DNA of 64,000 nt from Stictocephala bisonia (GCA_035578905.1 JAQJVL010000160.1:1773560-1837559); one strand, 5' to 3'; shown: positions 10,541-21,699, numbered from the stretch's first letter. The notes: generated by a model from the letters alone, not told the origin. Numbers and translations: made by a program.

Positions 10541-13310
10541 TTACTAGCAAGCTGAATATTTGTATGACGAGGACACTGAGGACTTCTCTTCACTCATTTA
10601 ATACATATAAATTTTAAAGCCCAACTACGTAATATTTTATTATACACAAACAGATTTAATTATACAAAGAAAATTCAAACGTAATATTGCATGAGAGCTT
10701 TAAGTTAATAGAACTCTGTAAAGAGTACAAATTACTTCAACAAGTATGTTTATTTCTTTGTTTTGTTAGTTACAGTCCTTCTTTTCCTTACGTATCAGAA
10801 ACCTCGAGGGTGATCAAACAAAATATTTGTAATGCCAATGTGATTCTATTTCTCTCGATATGTTATACGATATGATAATGTAATAATGATATTACATTAT
10901 CATAACGTTTGCATGATTTCTTATATGTATTATTATGGATTTATACAACTCCCCCCCTTCCAGGGTGTGTTATGGGCATTTCCTGTTACGTGACGAGATC
11001 AAAAATGATTCAGGATGACGGTAGATTAAACACTAATATTATGGTATGGCAGTCTGGGACATTCTAGCTCACACTTATAAACTCTTCTGGATTGTAGTGG
11101 AAACTTTCATAAGATACCCCTCAACCGACTAGTGAGTTTTCAGTCTAGAACGGAGAGATAATGTTTACTTGTTACAGTATAGTGATAAGTGCTAAGCAGT
11201 GACAGTTTTCTTAACTGCTAAAAAAGTCTAGTAATTTATACTTGTGTTTCTCATACTGACTAATGTAATTAGAATGTGGAAAAAGAAACAGTCTATAGCC
11301 ACAGAATGGAATTAACTTAATATTGTGAACCCTTTAGGGTCGTACTGTATCAAACTAATTTGATGGTCTAAGGAATGTTGAAGGAGACTGAAAACATGTT
11401 AATACTTGTTTTGTAGATTCTGTCTAATGGCTACTCAGAGCTTCATTTTAATAGATATGTTTGTACTTCTAGCCTTAAACTCTATACAACAATTAATTGA
11501 GTAATTGTTAGAGATATTCTAATTAATTACCAAACGTTATTGTTGAAAGAACAGTCATAACTTTTATGCTTAAAATAACGGTATGGTGGAAGACAACATT
11601 ACATTTTATTGATAGTTTAGGCGTTTCTCATTTACAAAGTTCATATACAGTAGTATATATTTTCAGTGTATTATATAAAAAGTGGTAGTGAAATTAATAA
11701 AAACACACAAAAATATTGCTGAGAAACAAGATCGAGTAGAACTTTTATTAACGTCATACATTTTCCTGCAACGTCTTATTTTACAATTTCCTATCTGACT
11801 TGTGTTATGTAGATCGGGTTTCCAGATTTAATTTCGAACTTAAGTGACGTATAAACCGAAACTCATGTAACTTACTACTGTATATAAATAGTAACTAATT
11901 TCTTTCAAACATATTAGTATTAACTCGAAGTATTTGATAGACTTTCCGCTTACTAACCTATTAATATTTCAGACTCAGGCTTCTCGAATTTACAGCCTGG
12001 AAAACTATTAGTTCATAATTATCATTATTGTAATGATACAGTATCTAAAGAATGTTTAAAACGTAAATACATGACTAAGACATATTCGTTTATGATTCAG
12101 TATTGTGTACCATACAGTATTATTGGTTTCTTAAGAAAAAGTATTGTGATAAACGTATCCAATTTTAGATTTCAACTAAATTCTAGAAAAAACCTTTTGT
12201 TTAAGACAAGTCTAAATTATATACTTGTGTAGTGTCATAGTAGTAGTAGTAGTAGTAATAAAAATTTTGTTTGGATATATTTCAAATGCTAAATTTGCAA
12301 TTTATTTGACACGGGTCATGTATAAATACTACAATCTTATTTAAACTGGGTTGGATTACATTTTTTATATTTTGGAATGTATGTGAATACTAAAACGCAC
12401 CCTTCTAGTTTGATTCTTTAAATAATTTTCAATCTTTTACTAAAACACAAAAATGATTGATTTTAATGCTATAAGTCACTCAAATATATTTTAGCATCAA
12501 GATAATAAGTTATTTTAGTCATGATAATTGATTACTATAAAGTATTTTTTTACTGTATTAAAAATATTAACTTTGATTTAGATTATATTTGTCAGATATT
12601 GTTTAGCATGAGATTCAAAATCTGAGACTGTTATCTGTATACCAGTTGTTATATTTAAGAATCTTAACCCGCAAAATATTTGTTGAAACGTTAAAAAACG
12701 TTACAATGATTACTAAGTTTGTGACAAACCAATTAGCAGAGTTAAGTTATTTCCATAAATAATAAACGATATAACATTTGAAAGAATTAATATAACTCAT
12801 ATGCTGACTCAATTATATAATATCAGTAGGTTTAGTAATTTATATATTATAACGATAAACTATTATAAATAAAGTCAGTTGGTATGCTACAGTATATTCC
12901 AATAATCGTCATATTTAAAGATTTTGTGAAAAAATATTACGCAGAAAGCAAATTAAATATAAAAATTCATATTATTATATTGAACATTATTTGCTAACTT
13001 TCGAAGATTTTTTTGTAAAAATTGTTTAGCAATAGCGTTTATATTGTCACTGAAATCCAAAGGTCTTATTGTGATGATATACGAAATAAATGGTTAACAT
13101 TCCGTTAAGTGTCTGAAGTATTCTCAATTTCTATTACTTAATTTTTTTAAAATTATAATACATTTTTTATCTTTTACATTGCTTTAAATACTTTTACGTA
13201 TTTTAAGATATTGAATCCAAAAATATCTTATAGTTGAAGCTCAGTTTGATTTTATTTAAACGTGGAATAAGTTCATGGATAGGCTTCCACGGTCGTCATT
13301 ATTACTAACA
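10541..13310. other. AT-rich intergenic DNA
   Basis: Contains a perfect 14-bp hairpin at 10871-10904 and a short (TAG)n tract near 12240. Otherwise no coding-like segment or recognisable element in about 2.8 kb. Confidence 0.5.
10871..10904. repeat. Perfect inverted repeat, 14-bp arms
   Basis: TATGATAATGTAAT and its exact complement flank the loop AATGAT. The arms are almost pure AT plus a few G/C, so chance formation is possible. Confidence 0.5.
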
Positions 13311-13311
13311 C

Positions 13312-13646
13312 ATTCTAGGTTTTCTGTGTTCGACCGCGTCACTGGGCTATGTACAAACATTGCCTACGTTTTGGCCAAATTACAGTAGGCAATCCTCAGG
13401 GCGAGATGATCACTGTAACAGAATTTGACTGGCCGGTACGGGCCGGGCTCTTAGGTTTTATACCGGCCTGGTGGTGGAGGGGGTGTTCTGGTAACTTCCA
13501 CACTGTTCCAGTCCTTCTTGGCTCCGGCCGCTTCTGGAAAGTTCTAGATTATTTTTCATGTGTGGGGACTACTGTAATGTGGCCGAAACATCGGCAATGT
13601 TTGTACATAGCCCAGAGACGCGGTCGAACCCCGAAGACCTAGAATT
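13312..13646. mobile_element. Foldback/MITE-like element with heat-shock-element-like core
   Basis: Terminal arms of about 79 bp (13312-13390 and 13567-13645) are inverted copies of each other. They share 'ATTCTAGGT', 'GTTCGACCGCGTC', 'TGGGCTATGTACAAACATTG' and 'ATTACAGTAG'. The 175-bp centre is GC-rich, unlike its surroundings. It holds TTCTGGAAAGTTCTAGAT at 13532-13549, which fits the heat shock element pattern TTCnnGAAnnTTC, plus TTC triplets at 13486, 13496, 13506 and 13515 (10/10/9-bp steps). An open frame of 97 codons spans it, but it is explained by the GC-rich composition. No target-site duplication is obvious. Confidence 0.65.
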
Positions 13647-13649
13647 TGA

Positions 13650-14716
13650 TAATGGAATAAGTTGTTTAGAACTTAAAAATTTAGAATGAAGTGGAAATTA
13701 TTGACATATAATTGAAAATTACATATTTAATTCAAGAAAAGTGGCTTTATTACTGAATTTCAAGAAATAAATTATGATAATTATTTACATGTTACTAAAA
13801 TAATTATCCTTTATATTTTTAAAATATGGAATGAATATACATATTTATATTTAATAAACAAACTTCATTCAGTATTTGACTATGAAATAAGAATTTACAG
13901 AGAAAAATGTTGTGTAATAGTTGAAATCTACATTCTTATCTTTAACATTTTAGACTCTAGACAATAAAAGCACAATATTATTTTACTTTACGTCAATAAA
14001 CGCAATAGTTCATAAATTAACTTCTTTGTAAATAATCGTCTATAAAATATTTTACACTTTTGGTTTATAAAAATTATCGATTGTTCAAACATCCGTTTAA
14101 ACGAAGGGAAAAGGCAATTAATAAAGTAATCTAGTTCATCCAACCAGATTAGAGAATCAGGGTCAAATGTTAAGGTCAGTCATTACAAATTAACTAAGCT
14201 CCTTACACTGTAAGTGTCTCTTACAAAATATAAATTATCATATTTCAATATGATAAATATGCTTTAATAGAGCTTTACGAAAAAGGTACATGTTGAAAAT
14301 ATAACAATACTCTATTTTTCTACTGTAAAAGTATTTGTGTTGAGTCAGGACCACAATTATATTTTAGTTTTGGTATAAAGTGGTTTGATAAATTTAAACT
14401 ACATTGTTATATAATTAGCTATATCGCGTGTTTAAAAAATACTAATTGACTAAGACATAAAGTTTTCGTCTAGTTCACAAATAGAGATTTCTTTCCTAAC
14501 AACCTACCTTTTATTGCCCACCTACTCACGCACGAACATAACCTCCCACTCACATATAAAGTTTATTGCTCTCCTACAGAGCTACTCGTGAGCTTATTTG
14601 ATTACTTTGAGATGGTTAAAAACAAAACCTTTTTTTCTTCTTTTTATTGTTGTGTGCTTTTTATTTTCATTCTAAACAAAAAAAGTACGGTTCTTCTGAA
14701 ATTTGGTGAATTGCAT
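13650..14716. other. AT-rich intergenic DNA
   Basis: No coding-like segment seen. Confidence 0.5.
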
Positions 14717-15176
14717 AGAATGCTAATAGATTTAACTTTATATCAGATATAAAGAGAATGTTGGTGATATAAACATAAATCTCTACTCTAATAAAGTAGT
14801 AATTATATAGAATGCTAATAGATTTAACTTTATATCAGATATAAAGAGAATGTTGGTGATATAAACATAAATCTATACTCTAATAAAGTAGTGATTATAT
14901 AGAATGCTAATAGATTTAACTTTATATCAAAGATAAAGAGAATGTTGGTGATATAAACATAAATCTATACTCTAAATAAAGTAGTAATTATATAGAATGC
15001 TAATAGATTTAACTTTATATCAGATATAAAGAAAATGTTGGTGATATAAACATAAATCTCTACTCTAATAAAGTAGTAATTATAAAGAATGCTAATAGAT
15101 TTAACTTTGTATCAGATATAAAGAAAATGTTGGTGATATAAACATAAATCTCTACTGTAATAAAGTAGTAATTATG
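14717..15176 (+). repeat. 92-bp tandem repeat, five copies
   Basis: 'AATGCTAATAGATTTAACTT' starts at 14719, 14811, 14903, 14996 and 15088 (period 92, once 93). Copies differ by only a few bases. Each ends with 'CTCTACTCTAATAAAGTAG' or a close variant. Recently expanded noncoding array. Confidence 0.9.
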
Positions 15177-16224
15177 CACTTTGGTTTAATTTACTTAAAA
15201 AAATACAAAATAATATTGTTTGAATCCAAGTTAAACAAATAAATATATTTATAAATGTTTTAAAGTAAAACTAGAGAGAACAGATTATGAAAACCTCCCC
15301 TTTCATTAGACTCTATAAACTTTGATCAGACTTCGTGGGTTTTATCTTGGTAAATCAAAATATATCTTTCTCATAGGTTAAAATGTTTCACCCTGTGGAA
15401 AAACACAATAATCAAGAGAGAAAATGGTTATTTGTTTTTACATCGTTAATTGTTGTTAAAAATTTAATAAATCTATCTAAAACTAGAATAGTTAAGATGC
15501 TTTCCTGTTCTAGTCAGAAGCTGGAATTTGTTTAAAAGTTCCAACTGATTGTAGTCTGCTAAACTGTATAAATGTCTCTTTGTGAGGCTTGAGATGACAA
15601 AATATATATTTATATATTGTTTCCTTTTATTAATATTATTCTTAAATTCAATATTTTTCGATAAAATAAAAAAGTGTTACCGATTCTAAAAAGATTTTGT
15701 TTGTGATAAACGAACGTTGCAAAACTATAATTATTGATTTACTATCAATAATTGTAATATCAAATGTAATTTTAGAAACCTTTTTTTATATCCTACTTTA
15801 CTTAATATTGAAAAAAATTTTTATATGTTCACTTACTTGTATATGTGGGCATATTAATCAAAGAAACAAGTATTGTTTTAATAAAAAACGCGTAATCCAT
15901 TAATATGAAAAGTTTGTGTTAAACAGTTTATATGTAAAGGTTAACAATTCAACTTTTAACAAGATAAGATTTTTAAGTTGATAGTAGAATATTTTAAGTC
16001 CTTTAAAAAGTATTCTTAGAGGATCGGATATAAATATATTTGTTGAGAAAAGCTGAGCTTAACTGAGGAACAATCTGGTACTTCCAGTACATTACGGAAA
16101 CGTGATAAAAGATTAAGGTTAGACGTGACTCAAAGACTAAGTTCCAGCAGCCAGAGCTCTCTCTTCCATGACAGCATTACTTATAGTTTATACTTATATG
16201 TATTGACAAGACGTTGATTGTAAA
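15177..16224. other. AT-rich intergenic DNA
   Basis: No recognisable element; short open frames only. Confidence 0.5.
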
Positions 16225-16440
16225 CATAAGGATGAATGTGAGGGGTGAATGTTTGATAAGTGTTGCCATTATTACTAACTGAAGTAAAATGTTCCCTAAA
16301 AGAGCAGTTATTATTATTATTACTAGCCCATTAGCAAAGGAAGCAAAGGGACTTATAGCTAAGAATGGACTCCAATCAACGTCTTCGTCTGATTTTTGGT
16401 TAACTTATAAGCATGGTACTCAGTTGTTCAAAACAATATT
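16225..16440 (+). repeat. R1 copy 2, left part
   Basis: Aligns with the left half of the 49.8 kb copy ('GTGAGGGGTGAATG', 'ATTATTACTAACTGA', 'ACTAGCCCATTAGC', 'GGGACTTATAGCT'). The right half resumes at about 17336, after an inserted repeat. Confidence 0.5.
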
Positions 16441-17335
16441 AGACTAGAGATGGGCAAACCAGATACTTGAAAGTAACTGTTACATCTGTTACAGATACTT
16501 TATAGTACCTGATACAAATACCTGTTACAAAGTACCTGATACTTTTAGGGTTTTAGAGTACCAGTTATAAGCTTTAAGTTAGATTACTGATTCACTAAAC
16601 CAATATTTTTTTAGGTATCCAATAATTAATTTTTATATCATTACAAATAATATAATTTTTCATTAATTCGTCAACTAATTAATTTATTTAAGTTTCTAAA
16701 TGACTAGACATATTATGAAACATGATTATATTTATATATTGTCAAATATGGTGTTTATTTAACAATAAGTTAAAAAGTTGAAAAGTTATAAAGTAATTAT
16801 CGTGTATTTGATGTGTGTGTTTCCTTAAAAATACGTCTTAAATTATTATATGATAAAAAAATTACAAATAAAACAAACGTCTGCCTACTGTGTTACTATC
16901 GTTCTTGTTAGAACACGCACAGTTCACCAGGTGCTGGGCCACTGAACTGATTGAATACTTCAACAATGTCTAAGATCATTCAACAATGTCTATGATAAAA
17001 GCTGCTGAATGCTGATGTAGTCCCATCACGAAAACAAATACTCTACAAAGGCCCTATACTGAGACAGATTTTTAATCTTAAGCGATACAAAAACGGGTAT
17101 TCCAACATTGTTCCTAGGAAAGATACTTAATAAAGTGACACGAAAATGGATACTCCAATATTGATACCAGGTAAAATATTTCTAGTTCAAAACAGATACT
17201 GAGACATGGGTCTGAGACAGGAAGTACCTGTATCAGTATCTGTAACTGGTATTTTTGTATTTAAGTAACTATTACACGTACCTAATCGTGTAAGTAACAG
17301 GTACAAACTACGGGGTACTGTAATATCGACACATA
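16441..17335 (+). mobile_element. hAT-like non-autonomous element inserted in R1 (tentative)
   Basis: Starts with 'TAGAGATGGGCAAACCAG', close to the common hAT terminus type 'CAGNGATGGGCAAA'. The interior is rich in GTATC/GTTAC words repeated in both orientations near the two ends (16500-16560 and 17220-17310). It interrupts an R1 copy whose right half continues at 17336. A matching right terminus is not evident and no transposase remains, so the class is tentative. Confidence 0.35.
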
Positions 17336-17475
17336 TCTTCTAACCAACATGAAACCATGGAATTTTGTAGTGGTGTCCATATCGATGATAACCATTGAGT
17401 GGATACCATGTTGTGTTAAGTGGGCTGAGAAAAAGAGCGCTATTCCATATAATCTACACTACACTTAGCTCCCAA
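17336..17475 (+). repeat. R1 copy 2, right part
   Basis: Continues the R1 alignment with 'CCATTGAGTGGATACCATG' and the end 'CTCCCAAGTAACT', equivalent to 'CCCCAAGTAGCTGGG' of other copies. A SINE-type body follows immediately. Confidence 0.5.
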
Positions 17476-17590
17476 GTAACTCGACTAACGATCAGTACTT
17501 GCTCGTTGAATATGGTTCACGCACAGGCCTGTGGGCCTTGGGCTACTTGGTAACTGTGAAGTTTCATATTTAAAAATAAAAAAATAATCA
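17465..17590 (+). mobile_element. SINE 3' body, copy 2 (head missing)
   Basis: Shares 'CTCGTTGAATATGGTTCACG', 'CACAGGCCTGTGGGCC' and an A-rich tail with the SINE at 7.72 kb. The tRNA-like head is absent. Confidence 0.5.
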
Positions 17591-17599
17591 TGCCTTAAA

Positions 17600-17690
17600 T
17601 AAGGTCTATGAACACCTTTAAATAAGGTTAGGTGGTAGAGAAGACTGTCAAGTCCTAACCTCGCCTTAAAAATAAAGCAGTTTTTCATTT
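17600..17690 (+). mobile_element. Non-LTR retrotransposon 3' end (short copy)
   Basis: 'AAGGTTAGGTGGTAGAGA', 'GTCCTAACCTCGCC' and 'TTAAAAATAAAG' also occur, inverted, at 58.59-58.65 kb, where a longer piece of the same 3' UTR remains. The element end is followed by TTCATTTCATCTCATCTC-type repeats, the usual kind of repetitive LINE tail. Confidence 0.55.
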
Positions 17691-17889
17691 CATCTCATCT
17701 CATTTCATCTCATCTCGTCTCATCTCGTTTCGTCTCGTCTCGTCTCGTCTTGTCTCGTCTCGTCTCGTCTCGTCTCGTCTCGTCTCGTCTCGTCTCGTCT
17801 CGTCTCGTCTCGTCTCGTCTCGTCTCGTCTCGTCTCGTCTCGTCTCGTCTCGTCTCGTCTCATCTCATCTCGTCTCGTCTCGTCTCATT
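17687..17889 (+). repeat. (CTCGT)n pentanucleotide array
   Basis: About 40 pentamer units, with CTCAT variants at both edges. It grows out of the LINE 3' tail (TTCAT/CTCAT). The SRLVS-repeat open frame across it is an artefact of a 5-bp period. Confidence 0.95.
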
Positions 17890-18264
17890 TAATATATATT
17901 TTGTGACAATTCTATTTTTAACTGTAAGGACAGTTTATGTTTTATTACATTATTATTCGTATTTTTACTTTAAGCTTTTATTAATTATTTATATTGAATA
18001 AAATTATCTTGAATATTTGTTTGAGTTTGTGTTATAATTATCAATGTCTTATGCCATTCGATTTTTTTTAAATAACAAAAGCAGGATATTAAAATGCCCA
18101 TATACAGTACATATACTGCACAATATTTTATTTAATACAACATTTATTTTAAAACTTATATATGTGTTGTACCACAAATAAATTAAAGCTAGCTGAGTGT
18201 TTATAAATAAGGAAATAAGGTCAGAATATATTGATTTATGTAATCTGATACAGCTGATAAATTC
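17890..18264. other. AT-rich intergenic DNA
   Basis: Nothing recognised. Confidence 0.5.
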
Positions 18265-18395
18265 TTCATATGCATGTATGGGATCACTGAGCGTGGCTGC
18301 TATTGGCTGTTGAATAATGAAACTCCTCCCTGATTGGCTGGCTGAGGGATGTCTGTCTCAAGGGGTATGATTCATGGTTCTATAAATGAGGTAAC
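18265..18395 (+). promoter_or_regulatory. CRE/CCAAT-type repeat, copy 4, with a TATA box
   Basis: Two inverted CCAAT boxes (ATTGG at 18302 and 18333) flank TTGAATAATGAA, as in the copies at 0.8, 1.7 and 3.1 kb. TATAAAT follows at 18381-18387, so the order and spacing fit an RNA polymerase II promoter reading rightwards. This copy lacks the CRE. No coding segment is seen downstream, so it is more likely the promoter part of an old element than of a host gene. Confidence 0.4.
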
Positions 18396-18843
18396 ATTTT
18401 CATCTGTATTATCATATATTTATGTTCTATACGTGTGATTTTATACTATTGTATAACAATAATATAACATCCAGGATCTTATTTTCCTTTGTTTAAAAGT
18501 AAGGAGAGTCAGATCTACTTTTAACCTTACTCTGCCATTCTCCAGACTATTGATCTATGTGTGAACTTATCCAGTCAGAGTAAAGGGTCAAACTAGTTAT
18601 AAGGAGAAACTTACTGATAAAAATTTCCAGTCCAAGCAAGACATTCCCTTTCTCTAGCCCAGGCTCAAAGTTGCGACGCCTTAGACTGGCTCACAAAAAC
18701 ACTAAAGATTTTAAGTCACTGGCTCCTAAATAGTCTACAAAACCTTTTTCCTCATTGTGTTGCTATAATTTATAGGGATACATGTTAATGCTATAATTAG
18801 TTTAAAACTATTTCATTTTTACTGTTTCATCATAATACATATG
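18396..18843. other. Unassigned intergenic DNA
   Basis: Moderate GC between 18470 and 18720, but all frames are closed by stops. No element recognised. Confidence 0.4.
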
Positions 18844-19737
18844 ACAATTATGGGTCAGATTCCGTTATATACCCCCGAAATACAATTGAGTTAGGTTAGG
18901 TTACGTTAGGTTAGGGTAAGTAGGTTCGTAGGTAGGTAGATGGGTAGGTAGGTAGGTATGTGGGTGGGTAGATAGATAGGGAGGGTAGGAGGGAGGGAGG
19001 AAGGAAGGTAGGTTGGTAGGTGATAGGTAGATGGGTAGGTAGTTGAGTATTTGGGTAGCTAGATATGGAGGGAGGGAGTAAGGAAGGTAAGTTGGTAGGT
19101 ATTTAGGTAGATGGGTAGGTAGGTAGGTATGTGGATGGGTAGGTAGCTAGGTAGGTAATTAGGTAGGTAGGTTTGTTGGTAGTTAGGTAGGTAGGTTGGT
19201 AGTTAGGTAGTTAGATAGGTGGGTAGGTAGGTAGATAGTTAGGTAGGTAGGTAGGTTGGTAGTTAGGTAGGTAGTTAGGTATGTGGGTAGGTAGGTAGGT
19301 AGGTAGGTATGTGGATAGGTAGGTAGGTTGGTAGGTATGTGTGTAGGTAGGTATGTGGGTAGGTAGGTAGGTAGGTATGTGGGTAGCTAGGTAGATAGTT
19401 AGGTAGGTTGTTAATTAGGTAGGTAGTTAGGTATGTGGGTAGGTAGGTAGGTGTGTGGGTAGGTAGGTAGATTGGTAGTTATGTAGGTAGGTAGTTAGGT
19501 AGGTGTGTGGGTAGGTAGGTAGGTTGGTAGTTATGTAGGTAGGTAGTTAGGTAGGTGTGTGGGTAGGTAGGTGGGTGGGTAGGTAGGTAAGTATGTGGGT
19601 GGGTAGGTAGGGAGGGAGGGTAGGAGGAGGGATGGAGGAAGGTAGGTAGGTAGGTTAGGTTAGGTTAGATTACATGATTACATATGTATAACATAGTTTC
19701 TATTTGGGGTGCATATAACGGAATCTGACCTAATTGT
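18844..19737. mobile_element. Inverted-repeat element filled with TTAGG/TAGG repeats
   Basis: The ends (18844-18885 and 19696-19737) are inverted copies sharing 'GGTCAGATTCCGTTATAT' and ACAATTA. Inside, both edges carry TTAGG units on the plus strand (18890-18920 and 19650-19672), the canonical arthropod telomere repeat. Between them is about 720 bp of degenerate TAGG/TGGG repeats. No coding capacity. It may be a small non-autonomous element that captured or grew a telomere-like microsatellite. Confidence 0.65.
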
Positions 19738-19884
19738 TTACATCGTAAATGATTTAAGACCGTTCATGTATACGTACCATATCTATGCAGTTAAGAAAAA
19801 ATTACTCCAAACAAAGTTAAAATTAGTGAGATCACTTAAGTTCCATTTGATCACAATCAATATAAGATCTTCATATCAAATTCA

Positions 19885-20100
19885 TATTGGCATACATATC
19901 CCGTACATTTTATAAAGTTGCAGATCATGAATAAAAAGTCTCTGGTAAGATTTCTGATCTTCATAGAGTTTTTTAATTTTATCATCAACGGCCTGGTCTA
20001 AAACTCCTGGTTTCAATGCAGGTAGTCGTGGCTCAATTTCCGGTAGGTCCAAATTAATTTGTATAGTTTTTGACTATTGTCCCATGACAACGTTAATCAA
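19885..20100 (-). other. Candidate protein-coding exon, product unknown
   Basis: One minus-strand frame is open for about 75 codons without an ATG start. It contains WDNSQKTIQINLDLPEIEPR, then LPALKPGVLDQAVDDKIKKL, then YEDQKSYQRLFIHDLQLYKM. Composition looks truly coding: balanced charged residues, helix-friendly, and richer in GC than the flanks. A possible acceptor (GGACAATAG) lies near 20077 and possible donors (GTACGG or GTATGC) near 19900. It reads like an internal exon of a host gene with long introns, or a piece of an unknown element. I cannot name the protein. Splice sites are weak, so confidence is moderate at best. Confidence 0.4.
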
Positions 20101-21261
20101 TCAAAGTTAAAATGCCTATGGAATAGAAAGCAAACAATCTTACTTCTTTTAGTAGCAGAAGCTACCTTGATATATCATACATGAACGTTTTACTCATAGC
20201 CTTGAACATTGTTTACTATCGTATTAGTCATATTTTATTTTCTACAATAATTAATTGTGTGAAATGAAATGTATAATATGTGTATAAAAGATATTTCATA
20301 GATATGCAATGTATTCTAAATTATTTAAAAATTTTTACTGAGTTTTAACTAAAATATAATTTTACTTTTTTATTATTTACATTACTTTAAAATTTTAGAA
20401 AAAATATAATAGGAATACTCAAATGTTATTATATTCATGTATGCATGCAGTATTGTTTTGGGTTAGAATCTTCACCTATTAAGTCAACAATAAAATTAAA
20501 CTACATAGTAAATTGTATTCTAACTTTGATTATATTACTTACAAATTAGATTTTCTCATTACGAAAATAATCCTTTTCTATGTTAAATATGATAATATTA
20601 CAAAATGTTGTTTTTGTAAAATTGAGATGAAGAAGTAATTTAAAGTAAATTAAAGTAAAAGTAAAGAAGTTTCACAGTAAAATTACATCTTAGTTTATAA
20701 ATAAAGAAGTAGACGACAAAATTGATTGAAAGAAGAATTTATAAGGCACATTTCCTTTGTAGTGTTTGCAATAAAGCAGTGTTATGGCACTTAAGTAACG
20801 TTGCTTAGCTTTGAAGGTCTTAAAGTACTATACGCCTTTAAAACTGATAAATCCAGTTACAAACGACACTGCAGTTTTATATTAACACTCCTTTGTTTAT
20901 TAATTATAAATAAACGTACGAACTGCCAAACACACTTTCTATTCCCTTTTAAAGGGGAATACAATTGCCCTATCAATATAAATATACTAAATAATTGAGA
21001 TAATGTAGAGTAAATACTGATATATTTTGTTTATGCCTCTTCTGCCTTATACCTCACATTCCTACACGTTTTATTGAACCAAAAATATATTATATTTTTG
21101 CACAGACAATACATTTTAGTATAGGAATTTATTAAAATATTTTTGATTCGGGATAGAACATACATTCTTTAATTAACACGATGACTACACCATAACGCTT
21201 CTCATAAAATATTATGATTTTGTTATTTTTGATAAAACAATAGCTTTTTAAATTTGACAAT
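20101..21261. other. AT-rich intergenic DNA
   Basis: No coding-like segment or repeat recognised. Confidence 0.5.
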
Positions 21262-21303
21262 AAGTATTATTAAAGCTCGAAGGACCGAGCTTTAATAATA
21301 CTT
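21262..21303. repeat. Perfect hairpin, 18-bp arms
   Basis: Arm 21262-21279 (AAGTATTATTAAAGCTCG) is exactly complementary to 21286-21303; the loop is 6 bases. No flanking pairing extends it, so it is short for a microRNA precursor. It could be a tiny palindromic insertion. Confidence 0.75.
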
Positions 21304-21489
21304 GGGATTTGATCTAGGTTAATTACTAGTTTAATGAATAGAGGCGTATTGCTAGTTAAATGAGGATAAATTGCTTTTTAAATATATTTTTATCCAACAG
21401 CATTTTTTGGATGACCCATTTCCTATATTTATAAAATTGTGGAGAAAAATTTATACGTCAAAATGTAAGCTTGAAGGGTTATATATATT

Positions 21490-21688
21490 TTATATATATA
21501 TATATATTTATTTATTTATTTATTATTTTTTTAACTTCACTCTTCAGTTTACATTGGCCTGCAGGCATGTGCATAAACTTTATTCAACGATTAAAGTACC
21601 AATCGTTGGCTCAGTGGAGATTCAAACTCTGTACCTTGCCATCCGCAGTCCGAAGACTTATCCATTTAACCATCATGCCGGAAAAGTA
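21490..21688 (-). mobile_element. tRNA-derived SINE, copy 3, with (AT)n/(AAAT)n tail
   Basis: Minus strand: tRNA-like head with a B-box relic (GTTTGAATCTCC), then the family body ('ATCGTTGAATAAAGTTTATG', 'GCCTGCAGGCCAATGTAAAC'). The A-rich tail has become (AAAT)n and (AT)n at 21490-21535. Better preserved than copies 2 and 4. Confidence 0.7.
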
Positions 21689-21699
21689 TATATTTCATT

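Noticed and set aside
13349..13642. 97-codon plus-strand frame
   Set aside because: It lies across the arms and GC-rich core of the foldback element and has no family resemblance.
14717..15176. Evenly spaced repeats that might suggest a CRISPR array (also 23.4 and 62.4 kb)
   Set aside because: The whole unit is repeated with no unique spacers, and the genome is eukaryotic.
17750..18001. SRLVS-repeat frame
   Set aside because: Translation of the (CTCGT)n microsatellite.
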